41,799 nt of DNA from an uncultured Eubacteriales bacterium (GTDB lineage: Bacteria; Bacillota; Clostridia; Christensenellales; Aristaeellaceae), in assembly GCA_902764915.1 (NCBI GenBank), contig CACWXY010000031.1, forward strand, positions 1 through 41,799, given 5' to 3'. Every line of letters begins with the position of its first letter. Positions within the stretch are counted from its first letter, which is position 1. The notes below the pieces were generated by a model that was not told the DNA's origin, ran no database searches, and worked only from the letters and a program-made list of their open reading frames with translations. The position numbers and the translations under genes were made by a program. Below, piece by piece: positions 1-8,355 of this stretch.

Positions 1-18
1 GAACAATATCAATAAAAT

Positions 19-58
19 AGAGAGCATCCAGATCATATTTCAAATCTGGATGCTCTCT
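19..58 (-). terminator. Intrinsic terminator downstream of pyrG
   Basis: A perfect 15-bp inverted repeat (19-33 with 44-58) encloses a 10-nt loop. Read on the minus strand the stem is followed by a T-rich tract (complement of 1-18), as expected for a Rho-independent terminator 70 nt beyond the pyrG stop. The plus-strand side is also fairly T-rich, so it may also stop transcription coming from outside the window. Confidence 0.75.
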
Positions 59-127
59 GATTGCTATTGTATTCGGGTTGTACTAACTTATTGACATTGG
101 GCACTCGGCCTCAGGCTTTTTATTGTT

Positions 128-1741
128 CTATTCTTCGACTGTCTTTTCTGCCAGTGCAGCCCGTATGAACTCACGAAAGAGAGGATGCGGACGGTTGGGA
201 CGGCTTTTCAGTTCCGGGTGGAACTGCACGGCCACAAACCAGGGATGATCCGGTATCTCTACAATTTCTACCAGGTCTCTGTCTGGATTAATGCCGGAGA
301 CAATCATTCCGGCTTCAGAAAGACGCTGGCGGTACTCATTATTGAATTCATAGCGGTGACGGTGACGTTCCTCAATCATGCTTTCCCCATAGGCCGCCAT
401 TGCCCGGGTCCCGGGAACCAGCTGACAGCGGTATTTCCCCAGACGCATTGTATGCCCCAGCTGTTCCAGATTCTGATCAGGCATCAGGTCTATCAGGGGA
501 TGATTGGTATGCGGGTCCATCTCCGTGGTATTGGCATCCCTGAGGTTCAGCACGTGACGTGCAAACTCAATGACGGCCATCTGCATGCCAAGGCATATGC
601 CCAGGAAGGGAATGCGATGTTCACGTGCATACTGTACGGCAATCATTTTGCCTTCCAGACCCCTTGCACCAAATCCGCCGGGAACCAGGATACCGTCACA
701 TCCTTCCAGCTTTTCCGAAACGTTGGCATTGGTGACATCGGCGGACTGGATCCAGCGGATATGCACATCCGCGCTGTTGGCAATGCCGCCGTGCGTCAGG
801 GCCTCTACGATACTCAGGTAGGCATCCGGGAGCTCGACATACTTGCCTACAAGACCTATGGTTACTTCCTGTGTCGGGTGCAGCTGGCGGTCTACCATGG
901 CGGACCATTCCGTCAGATCACAGTGAGCGCTTTCCAGTCCCAGAAGCTCACAGACCTTGCTGTCCAGTCCTTCTTCGTGCAGGAGAAGCGGAACCTCATA
1001 GATGGAACGGGCATTGCAGTTTTCAAAGACACGGTCCGTGGACAGATTACAGCTCAGAGCGATCTTATGCTTGAGATCATCCGGCAGGGCATGATCGCTG
1101 CGGCATACCAGAATATCTGGGCTGATACCGATTCCATTGAGTTCCTTGACAGAGTTCTGGGTTGGCTTGGTTTTCAGTTCGGCAGCTGCTTTCAGATAGG
1201 GCACGAGTGTAACATGAATGTAGAGACTGTTCTCAAATCCGACTTCCGCGCGCATCTGCCGGATGGCTTCCATAAAGGGAAGGGATTCGATATCACCGAC
1301 TGTTCCGCCAATTTCGGTAATGACAACATCCGGAGCGTCTTTCTGACGAGAGACAAGAAGAATGTTCCGTTTGATTTCGTTGGTGATGTGCGGGATAACC
1401 TGAATGGTTGCACCCAGGTATTCTCCACGGCGCTCACGCTCGATTACGGTCTGATAGACACGTCCGGACGTGACGTTGCAGGCCTGTGTGAGACTCTCAT
1501 CGATAAAGCGCTCATAATGCCCAAGATCCAGGTCTGTTTCGGCACCGTCATCGGTGACAAATACCTCCCCGTGCTGGTAGGGATTCATGGTGCCGGGATC
1601 CACATTGATATAGGGATCAAACTTCTGGTTGAAAACCTTCAGCCCCCGGCATTTCAACAGTCTTCCCAGTGACGCGGCGGTAATCCCTTTTCCCAGGGAC
1701 GACACCACACCGCCGGTTACAAAGATGAACTTGGTGGACAC
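128..1741 (-). CDS. pyrG: CTP synthase (glutamine-hydrolysing)
   Basis: Converts UTP to CTP with ATP and glutamine, the last step of pyrimidine nucleotide synthesis in the cytosol. The 537-residue protein has the N-terminal amidoligase domain, opening with [16 protein letters not shown] (P-loop) and carrying [14 protein letters not shown]. It ends in a class I glutamine amidotransferase domain with GICLGM (Cys383) and FHPE (His508, Glu510) as catalytic triad. The length is normal for the family. The start is the GTG at 1741, preceded by AAGGAAAGGGG. A longer reading frame reaches an ATG at 1813, but that ATG lies between the -35 and -10 boxes of the promoter at 1792-1820, so it cannot be on the transcript. 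It stands alone, divergent from the next operon. Confidence 0.97.
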   Translation of the reverse strand: MSTKFIFVTGGVVSSLGKGITAASLGRLLKCRGLKVFNQKFDPYINVDPGTMNPYQHGEVFVTDDGAETDLDLGHYERFIDESLTQACNVTSGRVYQTVIERERRGEYLGATIQVIPHITNEIKRNILLVSRQKDAPDVVITEIGGTVGDIESLPFMEAIRQMRAEVGFENSLYIHVTLVPYLKAAAELKTKPTQNSVKELNGIGISPDILVCRSDHALPDDLKHKIALSCNLSTDRVFENCNARSIYEVPLLLHEEGLDSKVCELLGLESAHCDLTEWSAMVDRQLHPTQEVTIGLVGKYVELPDAYLSIVEALTHGGIANSADVHIRWIQSADVTNANVSEKLEGCDGILVPGGFGARGLEGKMIAVQYAREHRIPFLGICLGMQMAVIEFARHVLNLRDANTTEMDPHTNHPLIDLMPDQNLEQLGHTMRLGKYRCQLVPGTRAMAAYGESMIEERHRHRYEFNNEYRQRLSEAGMIVSGINPDRDLVEIVEIPDHPWFVAVQFHPELKSRPNRPHPLFREFIRAALAEKTVEE

Positions 1742-1791
1742 TGCACAAAACCCCTTTCCTTGAAACAACTGCAATTCAGGAAACGGGGGAA

Positions 1792-1820
1792 AGTATAGGC
1801 AACCGTTTTTCATTCGTCAA
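1792..1820 (-). promoter_or_regulatory. pyrG promoter (sigma-A type)
   Basis: On the minus strand, TTGACG (1815-1820) and TATACT (1792-1797) are separated by exactly 17 bp. Transcription would start near 1785, giving a leader of about 45 nt before the GTG start. The initially transcribed region is C-rich rather than the GGG run used in CTP-sensing pyrG attenuation, and there is no terminator in the leader. Confidence 0.8.
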
Positions 1821-1906
1821 GAATGGGACAGGAGGGGGAAGAGGGAGAATTTTACGAGGCGCGGCCGTGCCAAGGAAACGTTTTTACACCGAAGTACGCT
1901 ATTTCG

Positions 1907-1915
1907 TGGTATACT
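1907..1915 (+). promoter_or_regulatory. Extended -10 promoter for the 2003-10632 cluster
   Basis: The sequence TGGTATACT (1907-1915) fits an extended -10 element (TGn plus TATACT). No good -35 lies at 17 bp; a TTTACA sits at 1883 but 21 bp away. It is about 88 nt ahead of the first gene of the plus-strand cluster and diverges from pyrG. Confidence 0.5.
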
Positions 1916-2002
1916 AGATTCGGTATGGTTTTACCGTATCAACGCGACGAAATGCAGGACGATATATCCCGCACAGATGACGGGAAGATTTCGAGGTAAA
2001 GC

Positions 2003-3568
2003 ATGAACGGTTATGATCCGTCAAGGGGACAGCGCAGAGATAATGAAAATCGTGCGCAGAAGCCCTCCACACAGAATCAGACCTCTCCGGCAGGGCAGAA
2101 CCCTTACGCCCAGGGAGGCAGCTATGTGCAGAATCCTTACGGTCAGCAGGGGAACTACACGCAGAATCCGTATGGTCAGCAGGGCGGTTATACGCAGAAT
2201 CCATATGGCCAGCAGGGGAACTATGCGCAGAATCCGTATGGTCAGCAGGGAAACTATGCACAGAATCCGTATGGCCAGCAGGGGAACTATGCGCAGAATC
2301 CGTATGGCCAGCAGGGGAACTATGCGCAGAATCCGTATGGTCAGCGGGGAAACTATGCGCAGAACCCGTATGGCCAGCAGGGGAACTATGCGCAGAATCC
2401 ATACGGCCAGCAGGGAAATACGCCTCCCGGCGCCTTTGTGGGAAACAGAGCTTACCCTGACAGGAACACCAATGGCGGTGGAGGGTACAATCCGCCTCCA
2501 GCGGGAACGGTGACTCCTGCAGGCGCGCAGGGAGGACAGGATGCAAGCCGAATCGGCGGAACTATGAATGTGGATATGATGATCCGTATCGGCATGCTGG
2601 TGATTCTGCCACTGCTTCTGATTCTTTCGCTGGTCTTTCCGCAGCACGAGATCAAGTGGGCATTGATCATTGCCAGTATCATCTCCATCGTTCTTCTGTA
2701 TGTACGTACATTGGTTACGGACCACACTCGTCTGACATTGACCATTGTCTGCGGAGCACTGATTGTCCTGATGGGGCTGCAGCTGTTTCTGCCTTCCGGG
2801 CAGGATACCCGCAACGCAGCCGGCAACAGTGGAAGCGGCAATCAGGCGTCTGTTTCACAGACAGGCAGCCAGGGCTCCTCAGTCAATGGAAGCTTTACGG
2901 ATCCGCAGGGCCAGGCAGGAACGGCAGCCGTGCCGACTGAACAGCCGACGGCAGAGCCGACTGTAGTGCCTACCCCGGATACTGTCGGTGCGGCCACGGA
3001 AAGCCTGCAATCCTTCTTCTACTTCTGGTCGGTCAACAATATTGATGCCATGATCGGCTATTGCGCGCCTAGCTGGGTAAGCACCTGTGAAGAGCCGATG
3101 CGGGAACTGTTTACGATTCTAGCCAACCGTATTGCGAAGGATTACTCCATCGGTTCACTGTCCGGGACAGACAACGATGTGTCCCGTACATGCCTTGTAA
3201 CGGCAACAATTGACAAGCAGAACGGACGGGATCCTGAGATTTATCAGTTCAATATTATTCTGCTGAAGGAAGACGGCACCTGGTATGTGGATCCCAAGTC
3301 GCTGAAATCACACGAACAGATTACAGCGACACCATTCTCAGCGGTTGTGACGCAGCCACCGACACCGCAGCCGGGTGTAGCAGATCAGGTTCTTTACTAT
3401 AATCCGGACGGCGGCGCGCTGTATCATGCAGATCCGGAATGCGGATCTGTGGATAAGAAATACAGGCCGCTCAAGGGAACGTTTACCTATGCGCAGATTA
3501 ACGACGAACCGTATGCACAGCTGAACAACTGTCTGCGGTGCGGAGCGCCTCTGCGCCCGACCAACTGA
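2003..3568 (+). CDS. Membrane protein with NPYGQQG repeats, NTF2-like region and C-terminal Cys motif
   Basis: Function unknown. The 521 residues fall into clear parts. Residues 1-32 are polar. Residues 33-139 hold ten 11-residue units of [11 protein letters not shown] type. A Gly/Pro-rich linker follows. Around residues 190-270 are three hydrophobic segments. A Ser/Thr/Pro linker leads to a folded region (about 330-450) that resembles NTF2-like/DUF4878 lipid-exposed domains. The tail carries [16 protein letters not shown] and NNCLRCGAP, a pattern like the Ada-type metal-binding module found at the ends of Bacillota surface proteins. GAGGTAAAGC precedes the ATG. Its TGA ends one base before the tilS ATG, so the two are probably co-transcribed. 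The domain matches are my reading of pattern, not a search result. Confidence 0.85.
   Translation: MNGYDPSRGQRRDNENRAQKPSTQNQTSPAGQNPYAQGGSYVQNPYGQQGNYTQNPYGQQGGYTQNPYGQQGNYAQNPYGQQGNYAQNPYGQQGNYAQNPYGQQGNYAQNPYGQRGNYAQNPYGQQGNYAQNPYGQQGNTPPGAFVGNRAYPDRNTNGGGGYNPPPAGTVTPAGAQGGQDASRIGGTMNVDMMIRIGMLVILPLLLILSLVFPQHEIKWALIIASIISIVLLYVRTLVTDHTRLTLTIVCGALIVLMGLQLFLPSGQDTRNAAGNSGSGNQASVSQTGSQGSSVNGSFTDPQGQAGTAAVPTEQPTAEPTVVPTPDTVGAATESLQSFFYFWSVNNIDAMIGYCAPSWVSTCEEPMRELFTILANRIAKDYSIGSLSGTDNDVSRTCLVTATIDKQNGRDPEIYQFNIILLKEDGTWYVDPKSLKSHEQITATPFSAVVTQPPTPQPGVADQVLYYNPDGGALYHADPECGSVDKKYRPLKGTFTYAQINDEPYAQLNNCLRCGAPLRPTN
2099..2419 (+). repeat. 33-bp in-frame tandem repeat (about 10 units)
   Basis: Nine full units and one partial unit of 33 bp encode NPYxQxGxYxQ. 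Units 4-7 and 9 are identical at protein level. Unit 1 ([11 protein letters not shown]) is the most diverged. Units 2-3 end in TQ and unit 8 has Arg in place of Gln. Near-identity at DNA level suggests recent expansion by slippage or unequal recombination. It has no spacers and is coding, so it is not a CRISPR array. Confidence 0.95.
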
Positions 3569-3569
3569 T

Positions 3570-4877
3570 ATGCGTCGTCTGATTCCGGAAGGGACGGCTC
3601 ATGTGCTTGTGGCTTTCTCCGGCGGTGCCGATTCCACGTCGCTTCTGGACATGCTGTATGAGGAAGCCCGGACAACGCGGCTCCGTGTGGAAGCTGTGCA
3701 TGTCAACCATGGCATTCGCGGGGCGGAAGCGGATCGGGATGAGGCCTTTGTCCGTGCCTTCTGTCAGGAAAGAGACATTCCGCTCTTTGTTTTTCATGCA
3801 TGTCTGGGAACGGATGCCAGTGAAGACGAAGCACGCTCGGCACGGTGGCGGTTTTTTGACAGGATCATGAAAGAAACCGGCGCCGATGCGCTGGTGCTTG
3901 CTCACCACAGTGAGGATGTGGCAGAAACACTGCTTCTGAACCTTATGCGGGGCAGTGGCCTGGATGGACTGTGTGCCATGAAGAAGGAAACCCGTCGCGG
4001 CGCATACTGCGTTCTTCGTCCGCTGCTGAAGGAAACCAAGGACACACTCCTGCAGTATCTGTCGCAGAGGCATCTTTCCTACTGTACGGACACGACGAAT
4101 GCTTCCGATGCGTATCTCCGAAACCGTATCCGGCATACGCTGATCCCTGCCATGGAAGCCATGATTCCTGGCGCAGGGAAGCATATGGCGGATACAGCGG
4201 GGCTTCTGGAAGAGGAACAGCGCTTTGTCATGCGTGCTGCGGAAAAGGCACTGCGCGGTGCCCAGGGATGCTTTTTTCCGCATCATGCCTTGTGCATGAT
4301 TGACCGGGACCTTCTGCCGCGGGTACTGCGCCTCTGGTGGGGAAGGTGCGGCGGCAACCTGCTTGAGGAGCATGCACTGAGCCTGGACATGACACGTCGT
4401 CTTTCAGCACTGGTAGATGCGGCGCCGGGAAGCACAGAAAACCTCCCGGGTGACTGGCATGCGTTTTGCGGATGGCAGGGACTGCATCTTCTTCCGCCTG
4501 ATATACGGGAGACGCCGGACCTGACCTGGCATATGGGGAAAGGCGCGGAACTCGGAGACGGAAAACGCACGCAGGCCATGTCACGGGAAACAGCGCTGAC
4601 ACTGACTGTTCGTACCCGGCGTAGCGGCGATTTCATTGTTCCATTCGGAATGCAGGGGAAAAAGAAACTGACAGATTATCTCAGTGACCGGCATATCGAC
4701 CGGCCGTTCCGGGACAGAATCCCGCTGGCATGCCGCGGGAATGAGGTAATGATGGTAGCCGGTGTAGGATGTGGCAATCTTCCGCGTCTGGCACCAGGGG
4801 AGGAACATATACTGTGGACTTTTGACGGTCCGATGCCATGGATGACAGATAACGAAGGAAAGGGGAAAGAACTATGA
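3570..4877 (+). CDS. tilS: tRNA(Ile)-lysidine synthase
   Basis: Modifies C34 of the CAU-anticodon tRNA-Ile to lysidine with ATP and lysine, so that the tRNA reads AUA rather than AUG; essential in most bacteria. The PP-loop motif SGGADS is at residues 17-22. Further family marks are VHVNHGIRG, LAHHSEDVAETLLLNLMRG and RNRIRHTLIPAM. The C-terminal TilS domain is present (RTRRSGDFIVPFG, KKKLTDYLSDRHI). Length 435 residues is typical. The ATG comes one base after the upstream stop and there is no strong Shine-Dalgarno of its own, so translational coupling is likely. Its stop overlaps the hpt start by ATGA. The order tilS-hpt-ftsH is a long-known Firmicutes arrangement. Confidence 0.95.
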   Translation: MRRLIPEGTAHVLVAFSGGADSTSLLDMLYEEARTTRLRVEAVHVNHGIRGAEADRDEAFVRAFCQERDIPLFVFHACLGTDASEDEARSARWRFFDRIMKETGADALVLAHHSEDVAETLLLNLMRGSGLDGLCAMKKETRRGAYCVLRPLLKETKDTLLQYLSQRHLSYCTDTTNASDAYLRNRIRHTLIPAMEAMIPGAGKHMADTAGLLEEEQRFVMRAAEKALRGAQGCFFPHHALCMIDRDLLPRVLRLWWGRCGGNLLEEHALSLDMTRRLSALVDAAPGSTENLPGDWHAFCGWQGLHLLPPDIRETPDLTWHMGKGAELGDGKRTQAMSRETALTLTVRTRRSGDFIVPFGMQGKKKLTDYLSDRHIDRPFRDRIPLACRGNEVMMVAGVGCGNLPRLAPGEEHILWTFDGPMPWMTDNEGKGKEL

Positions 4878-5434
4878 AGCCCAATGCCAAACTGTATGAA
4901 GATACCCAGGAGATTCTGATCCGGCACGAAGAAGTGCTTAATGCTGTGCGTAAGCTTGGAGAAATGATTACGGAGGACTACCGCGGGAAGGAACCTGTGC
5001 TGGTATGCGTGCTCAAAGGAGCCTGCATTTTCTATGCAGATCTTCTGCGGGAGATCGACCTGCATGTGACAATGGATTTTGTCATTGCTTCCAGCTATGG
5101 TTCCGGAACCCAGTCCACAGGCAATGTCAAGATCCGCAAGGATCTGGACTTTGATATTGCAGGACGGGATGTCATTGTGGTGGAGGATATTGTGGATTCC
5201 GGCATCACTCTTTCTTTCCTCAAGCGCGTGCTGCAGGACCGCGGTGCGGCTTCCATCAAGATTGCGACGCTGCTGGATAAGCCGGCCCGGCGCCGCACCG
5301 ATCTGAAGGCTGATTATTTCTGTTTTACCATTCCCAATGAGTTTGTGGTCGGGTATGGCCTGGACTACAATGAGCGCTATCGCAACCTTCCGGATATCTG
5401 TATCCTGAAACCGGAAATCTACAGTGGAAAATAA
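4874..5434 (+). CDS. hpt: Hypoxanthine phosphoribosyltransferase
   Basis: Purine salvage enzyme that joins hypoxanthine or guanine to PRPP, giving IMP or GMP, in the cytosol. The 186-residue protein has the PRPP-binding loop VEDIVDSGIT (103-112), the early VLKGA loop (46-50), and the C-terminal FVVGYGLDYNERYRNLP segment that forms the base-binding hood. Length and motif order are standard for bacterial HPRT. AAGGGGAAAG lies just upstream of the ATG, and the gene overlaps tilS by four bases. In Bacillus HprT is reported to interact with TilS and FtsH-linked stress control, but nothing in this sequence tests that. Confidence 0.96.
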   Translation: MKPNAKLYEDTQEILIRHEEVLNAVRKLGEMITEDYRGKEPVLVCVLKGACIFYADLLREIDLHVTMDFVIASSYGSGTQSTGNVKIRKDLDFDIAGRDVIVVEDIVDSGITLSFLKRVLQDRGAASIKIATLLDKPARRRTDLKADYFCFTIPNEFVVGYGLDYNERYRNLPDICILKPEIYSGK

Positions 5435-5449
5435 GGAGGAAGGGAACGC

Positions 5450-7480
5450 TTGAAATCCAGCAATCGCGCTCTGGCAATTTATGCAGCAGTGCTTGTAGGC
5501 CTTATGCTGTTTGCCATGGTGTATAACAGCCCCCTGATCAGGCGGGAGGACAAAAGCATCACTTATCCGCAGTTTCTGAGCATGATGGAAAAACATGAGG
5601 TCAGTGCGGTCGCAATCTCGGACTATACCCTGTATGGGCTGAAGAAAGACACATCGATTTCTCAAAGCCTGTTCCCCTCCAAGAATTATGACTTTGAGAC
5701 CACTATCGGGGAGGATTTCCTCTATACTGCACGCCAGATGCGTGCCAGAGAGATGGGCACGGAACTGGATTCGGTCAGCATTACGGATCTTGACTTTACC
5801 CTGACCTATGTACGTCAGCCGAACCGCTGGTGGGTCAGCGTACTGCCCTTTGCCGTTGAAATACTCTTTATTGTGGCATTATGGGCCATTTTCCTCAGAC
5901 CAAGGAATGCACAGGGAGGCCGCGGCAAGCCGTTCGGAGATGTGAATGCGCGGCTGGGCATGAATCAGGTCAATGTGCGCGTTCAGGATCCGAAGAAGAA
6001 CCGGGTTACTTTTGCGGATGTGGCTGGGAGTGAGGAGGAAAAGGCTGAACTGGCGGAGATGGTCGATTTTCTGCGGGATCCCAAACAGTATACAAGACTG
6101 GGTGCCCGTATTCCCAAGGGTGTCCTTCTGGTCGGCCCGCCCGGAACGGGAAAGACGCTTTTGGCCAAGGCGGTAGCAGGGGAAGCGAATGTTCCGTTTT
6201 TTTCCATCTCAGGTTCAGACTTTGTCGAGATGTTCGTAGGTGTCGGTGCCAGCCGGGTGCGTTCTCTCTTTGATCAGGCCAAGCGAGCGGCACCTTCCAT
6301 TATTTTCATTGATGAAATTGATGCAGTGGGCCGTCATCGCGGTGCAGGACTGGGAGGCGGGCATGACGAGCGCGAGCAGACACTGAACCAGCTTCTGGTG
6401 GAAATGGACGGCTTTACTGCGAACAACGGCGTCATTGTTATGGCGGCAACGAACCGCCGGGATATTCTGGATCCGGCGCTTCTGCGGCCCGGACGCTTTG
6501 ACCGTCTCGTGACTGTCAATTATCCTGACCTAGAGGGGCGTGTTGCCATTCTGAAGGTACACAGCCGCGGAAAGCCTCTGGGGGATGATGTGGACCTGTA
6601 CAATATTGCCAAGCGTATGCCCTATGGTACCGGCGCAGACCTGGAAAACGTGCTGAATGAAGCGGCGATTCTGGCAGCACGTGCACGCGCGGAGAAGATC
6701 AGTCATCAGATGATGGTGGACGCGATCGCACAGGTGCAGATGGGTCCGGAAAAGCGAAGCCATAAGGTCAGTGAAGAAGAACGCCGTGCTGTGGCAGTGC
6801 ATGAGAGCGGGCATGCCGTAATCGGGCATTTCCTGCCTGGATGTGACGAGGTGCATCTGGTGACGATTGTGCCTCGAGGAAAGAGCGCTGGACATACCCT
6901 GTCCCTGCCTCAGCAGGAACGGGATAATATGAGCCGGACCCAGATCATGAGCTATATTACCATGGCCATGGGCGGGCACGCCGCAGAGGAAATGCTGTTG
7001 GGTGAGCAGTATACCGGGGCATCGCAGGACCTGAAGACGGCAACGGAGATGTGCCGGCAGATGGTGACCAAGTTTGGCATGAGCGAGGCTATCGGCCCGG
7101 TTTACCTGGGGCAGGATCAGGAAGTGTTCGTAGGCATGGAGTTTGGGCAGAACCGCCCCTATTCTGAGTCGCTGGCGGCTCAGATTGATGCGGAGGTCAG
7201 GAATATTCTGGAGGCTTGCTATGAGAAAGCCAAGGAAATCCTGGATGTACACCGGGACGCCATGGATCGTCTGATCGATGTCCTGTTGCGTGAGGATACT
7301 GTGGGCCGCCAGATGTTTGTAGCTATCATGGAAGGGCGGGAAATTACGCCGGATATGGACGAGGACCGTCCGCATGCAGCACCTCCCATCCCACAGGTAT
7401 CAAAGGAAGAGAAAGAATCGCAGAAGATGGGGGAGGAAAAGCCTTCTCTGCCTTCGGATTTTCTGCCAGGAGAAATATGA
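5450..7480 (+). CDS. ftsH: ATP-dependent zinc metalloprotease FtsH
   Basis: Membrane-bound AAA+ protease that degrades misfolded membrane proteins and short-lived regulators. Two membrane segments (about 8-27 and 127-149) flank an extracytoplasmic domain. The AAA module has Walker A GPPGTGKT (229-236), Walker B IIFIDEID (284-291) and the second region of homology ending RPGRFDR. The peptidase site is HESGH (451-455) with Asp527 as likely third zinc ligand. The 676 residues end in a charged, Pro-rich tail, as is usual. The start is TTG at 5450, placed by a strong AAGGAGGAAGGG eight bases upstream; no ATG fits as well. It follows hpt by 15 bp and overlaps the next gene by ATGA. Confidence 0.97.
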   Translation: MKSSNRALAIYAAVLVGLMLFAMVYNSPLIRREDKSITYPQFLSMMEKHEVSAVAISDYTLYGLKKDTSISQSLFPSKNYDFETTIGEDFLYTARQMRAREMGTELDSVSITDLDFTLTYVRQPNRWWVSVLPFAVEILFIVALWAIFLRPRNAQGGRGKPFGDVNARLGMNQVNVRVQDPKKNRVTFADVAGSEEEKAELAEMVDFLRDPKQYTRLGARIPKGVLLVGPPGTGKTLLAKAVAGEANVPFFSISGSDFVEMFVGVGASRVRSLFDQAKRAAPSIIFIDEIDAVGRHRGAGLGGGHDEREQTLNQLLVEMDGFTANNGVIVMAATNRRDILDPALLRPGRFDRLVTVNYPDLEGRVAILKVHSRGKPLGDDVDLYNIAKRMPYGTGADLENVLNEAAILAARARAEKISHQMMVDAIAQVQMGPEKRSHKVSEEERRAVAVHESGHAVIGHFLPGCDEVHLVTIVPRGKSAGHTLSLPQQERDNMSRTQIMSYITMAMGGHAAEEMLLGEQYTGASQDLKTATEMCRQMVTKFGMSEAIGPVYLGQDQEVFVGMEFGQNRPYSESLAAQIDAEVRNILEACYEKAKEILDVHRDAMDRLIDVLLREDTVGRQMFVAIMEGREITPDMDEDRPHAAPPIPQVSKEEKESQKMGEEKPSLPSDFLPGEI

Positions 7481-8325
7481 AACCAGATCTGCATCTGCAT
7501 TCGACCATGTCAGACGGCATGCGTAAGCCGGAGGATCTGTATGCCTTATGCGTAAACCGTGGTATAACGCATATGTCGCTGACGGATCATGATACGTATG
7601 CGGGGCTCGATGTTGTGGAAAAAATACAGGGCCCGATCCATTGGATTCCCGGGATAGAACTGAGCCTGAAGCCCATGCGTTCCTTTCATCTTCTGCTTTA
7701 TGGGGATGGAAGAAAGACAAGGATGCAGGACAAAGTGGAAACACTGCATGCTGCACGTAACATTCGAGCTGTCAGGATGATGGAAAAACTGGAACAGCTG
7801 GGTCTGGTTTTTCCGGACAGGGAGCATGAATGGCTGGAGACCGCTGTTCAGGATCCGATACACAGTGTGGGGCGGGCGCATATGGCACGTCTACTGGTGA
7901 AGTATGGCTATGTGCGCAGCGTTGATGAAGCGTTTGAACGCTATCTGCTGGAAGGACGTCCTGGATATGTGGAACAGGAGCGTATGGGCATGGATGAAGC
8001 CCTGGACCTTGCCGGTGATTGTGGACTGATCCCGGTGCTTGCGCATCCGCGGGAGATCAATGTACCGGAGGAACAGCTGGAGGTGCTGGTCCGCACATGG
8101 AAGGCACGCGGGCTTATGGGCATGGAAGTCTATCATCCTTCGGCAAGAAGCCGTGGCTTTGACGGACTGCTGCGCATGGCACGCCGTTATGACCTGCTTG
8201 TTACGGGCGGGAGTGACTATCACGAGGGCGAGGATGACCATCACGTACTGCCCGGTGACATGGTTCGGGATTGGCAGAGTGTAGAGGAAGACATGACAGT
8301 ATTCCTTACGCTGATAGAAGGATAG
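7477..8325 (+). CDS. PHP-domain phosphoesterase
   Basis: A 282-residue PHP-family protein. It has the metal-binding DLHLHST near the N-terminus (His6, His8), LTDHDT around 37, PGIELS, LAHPRE and the terminal GGSDYHEG. This set matches the TrpH/YciV group, whose members act as 3'-5' exonucleases or nucleoside 3',5'-bisphosphate phosphatases. The exact substrate cannot be read from sequence. The ATG overlaps the ftsH stop (ATGA) and the gene probably belongs to the same transcript. The family is manganese- or zinc-dependent and cytosolic; there is no signal peptide. Confidence 0.88.
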   Translation: MKPDLHLHSTMSDGMRKPEDLYALCVNRGITHMSLTDHDTYAGLDVVEKIQGPIHWIPGIELSLKPMRSFHLLLYGDGRKTRMQDKVETLHAARNIRAVRMMEKLEQLGLVFPDREHEWLETAVQDPIHSVGRAHMARLLVKYGYVRSVDEAFERYLLEGRPGYVEQERMGMDEALDLAGDCGLIPVLAHPREINVPEEQLEVLVRTWKARGLMGMEVYHPSARSRGFDGLLRMARRYDLLVTGGSDYHEGEDDHHVLPGDMVRDWQSVEEDMTVFLTLIEG

Positions 8326-8355
8326 AACATGAACAATGAAAAGGAGGTGGGGGAT

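Noticed and set aside
185-1672. 495-residue open frame on the strand opposite to pyrG
   Set aside because: Its text has no family marks and it is fully antisense to a conserved enzyme; long opposite-strand frames arise from the codon bias of pyrG.
1742-1791. CTP-sensing attenuator in the pyrG leader
   Set aside because: No GGG start and no terminator fits in a leader of about 45 nt.
2099-2419. CRISPR-like direct repeats
   Set aside because: Units follow one another without spacers, are multiples of three and encode a protein repeat.
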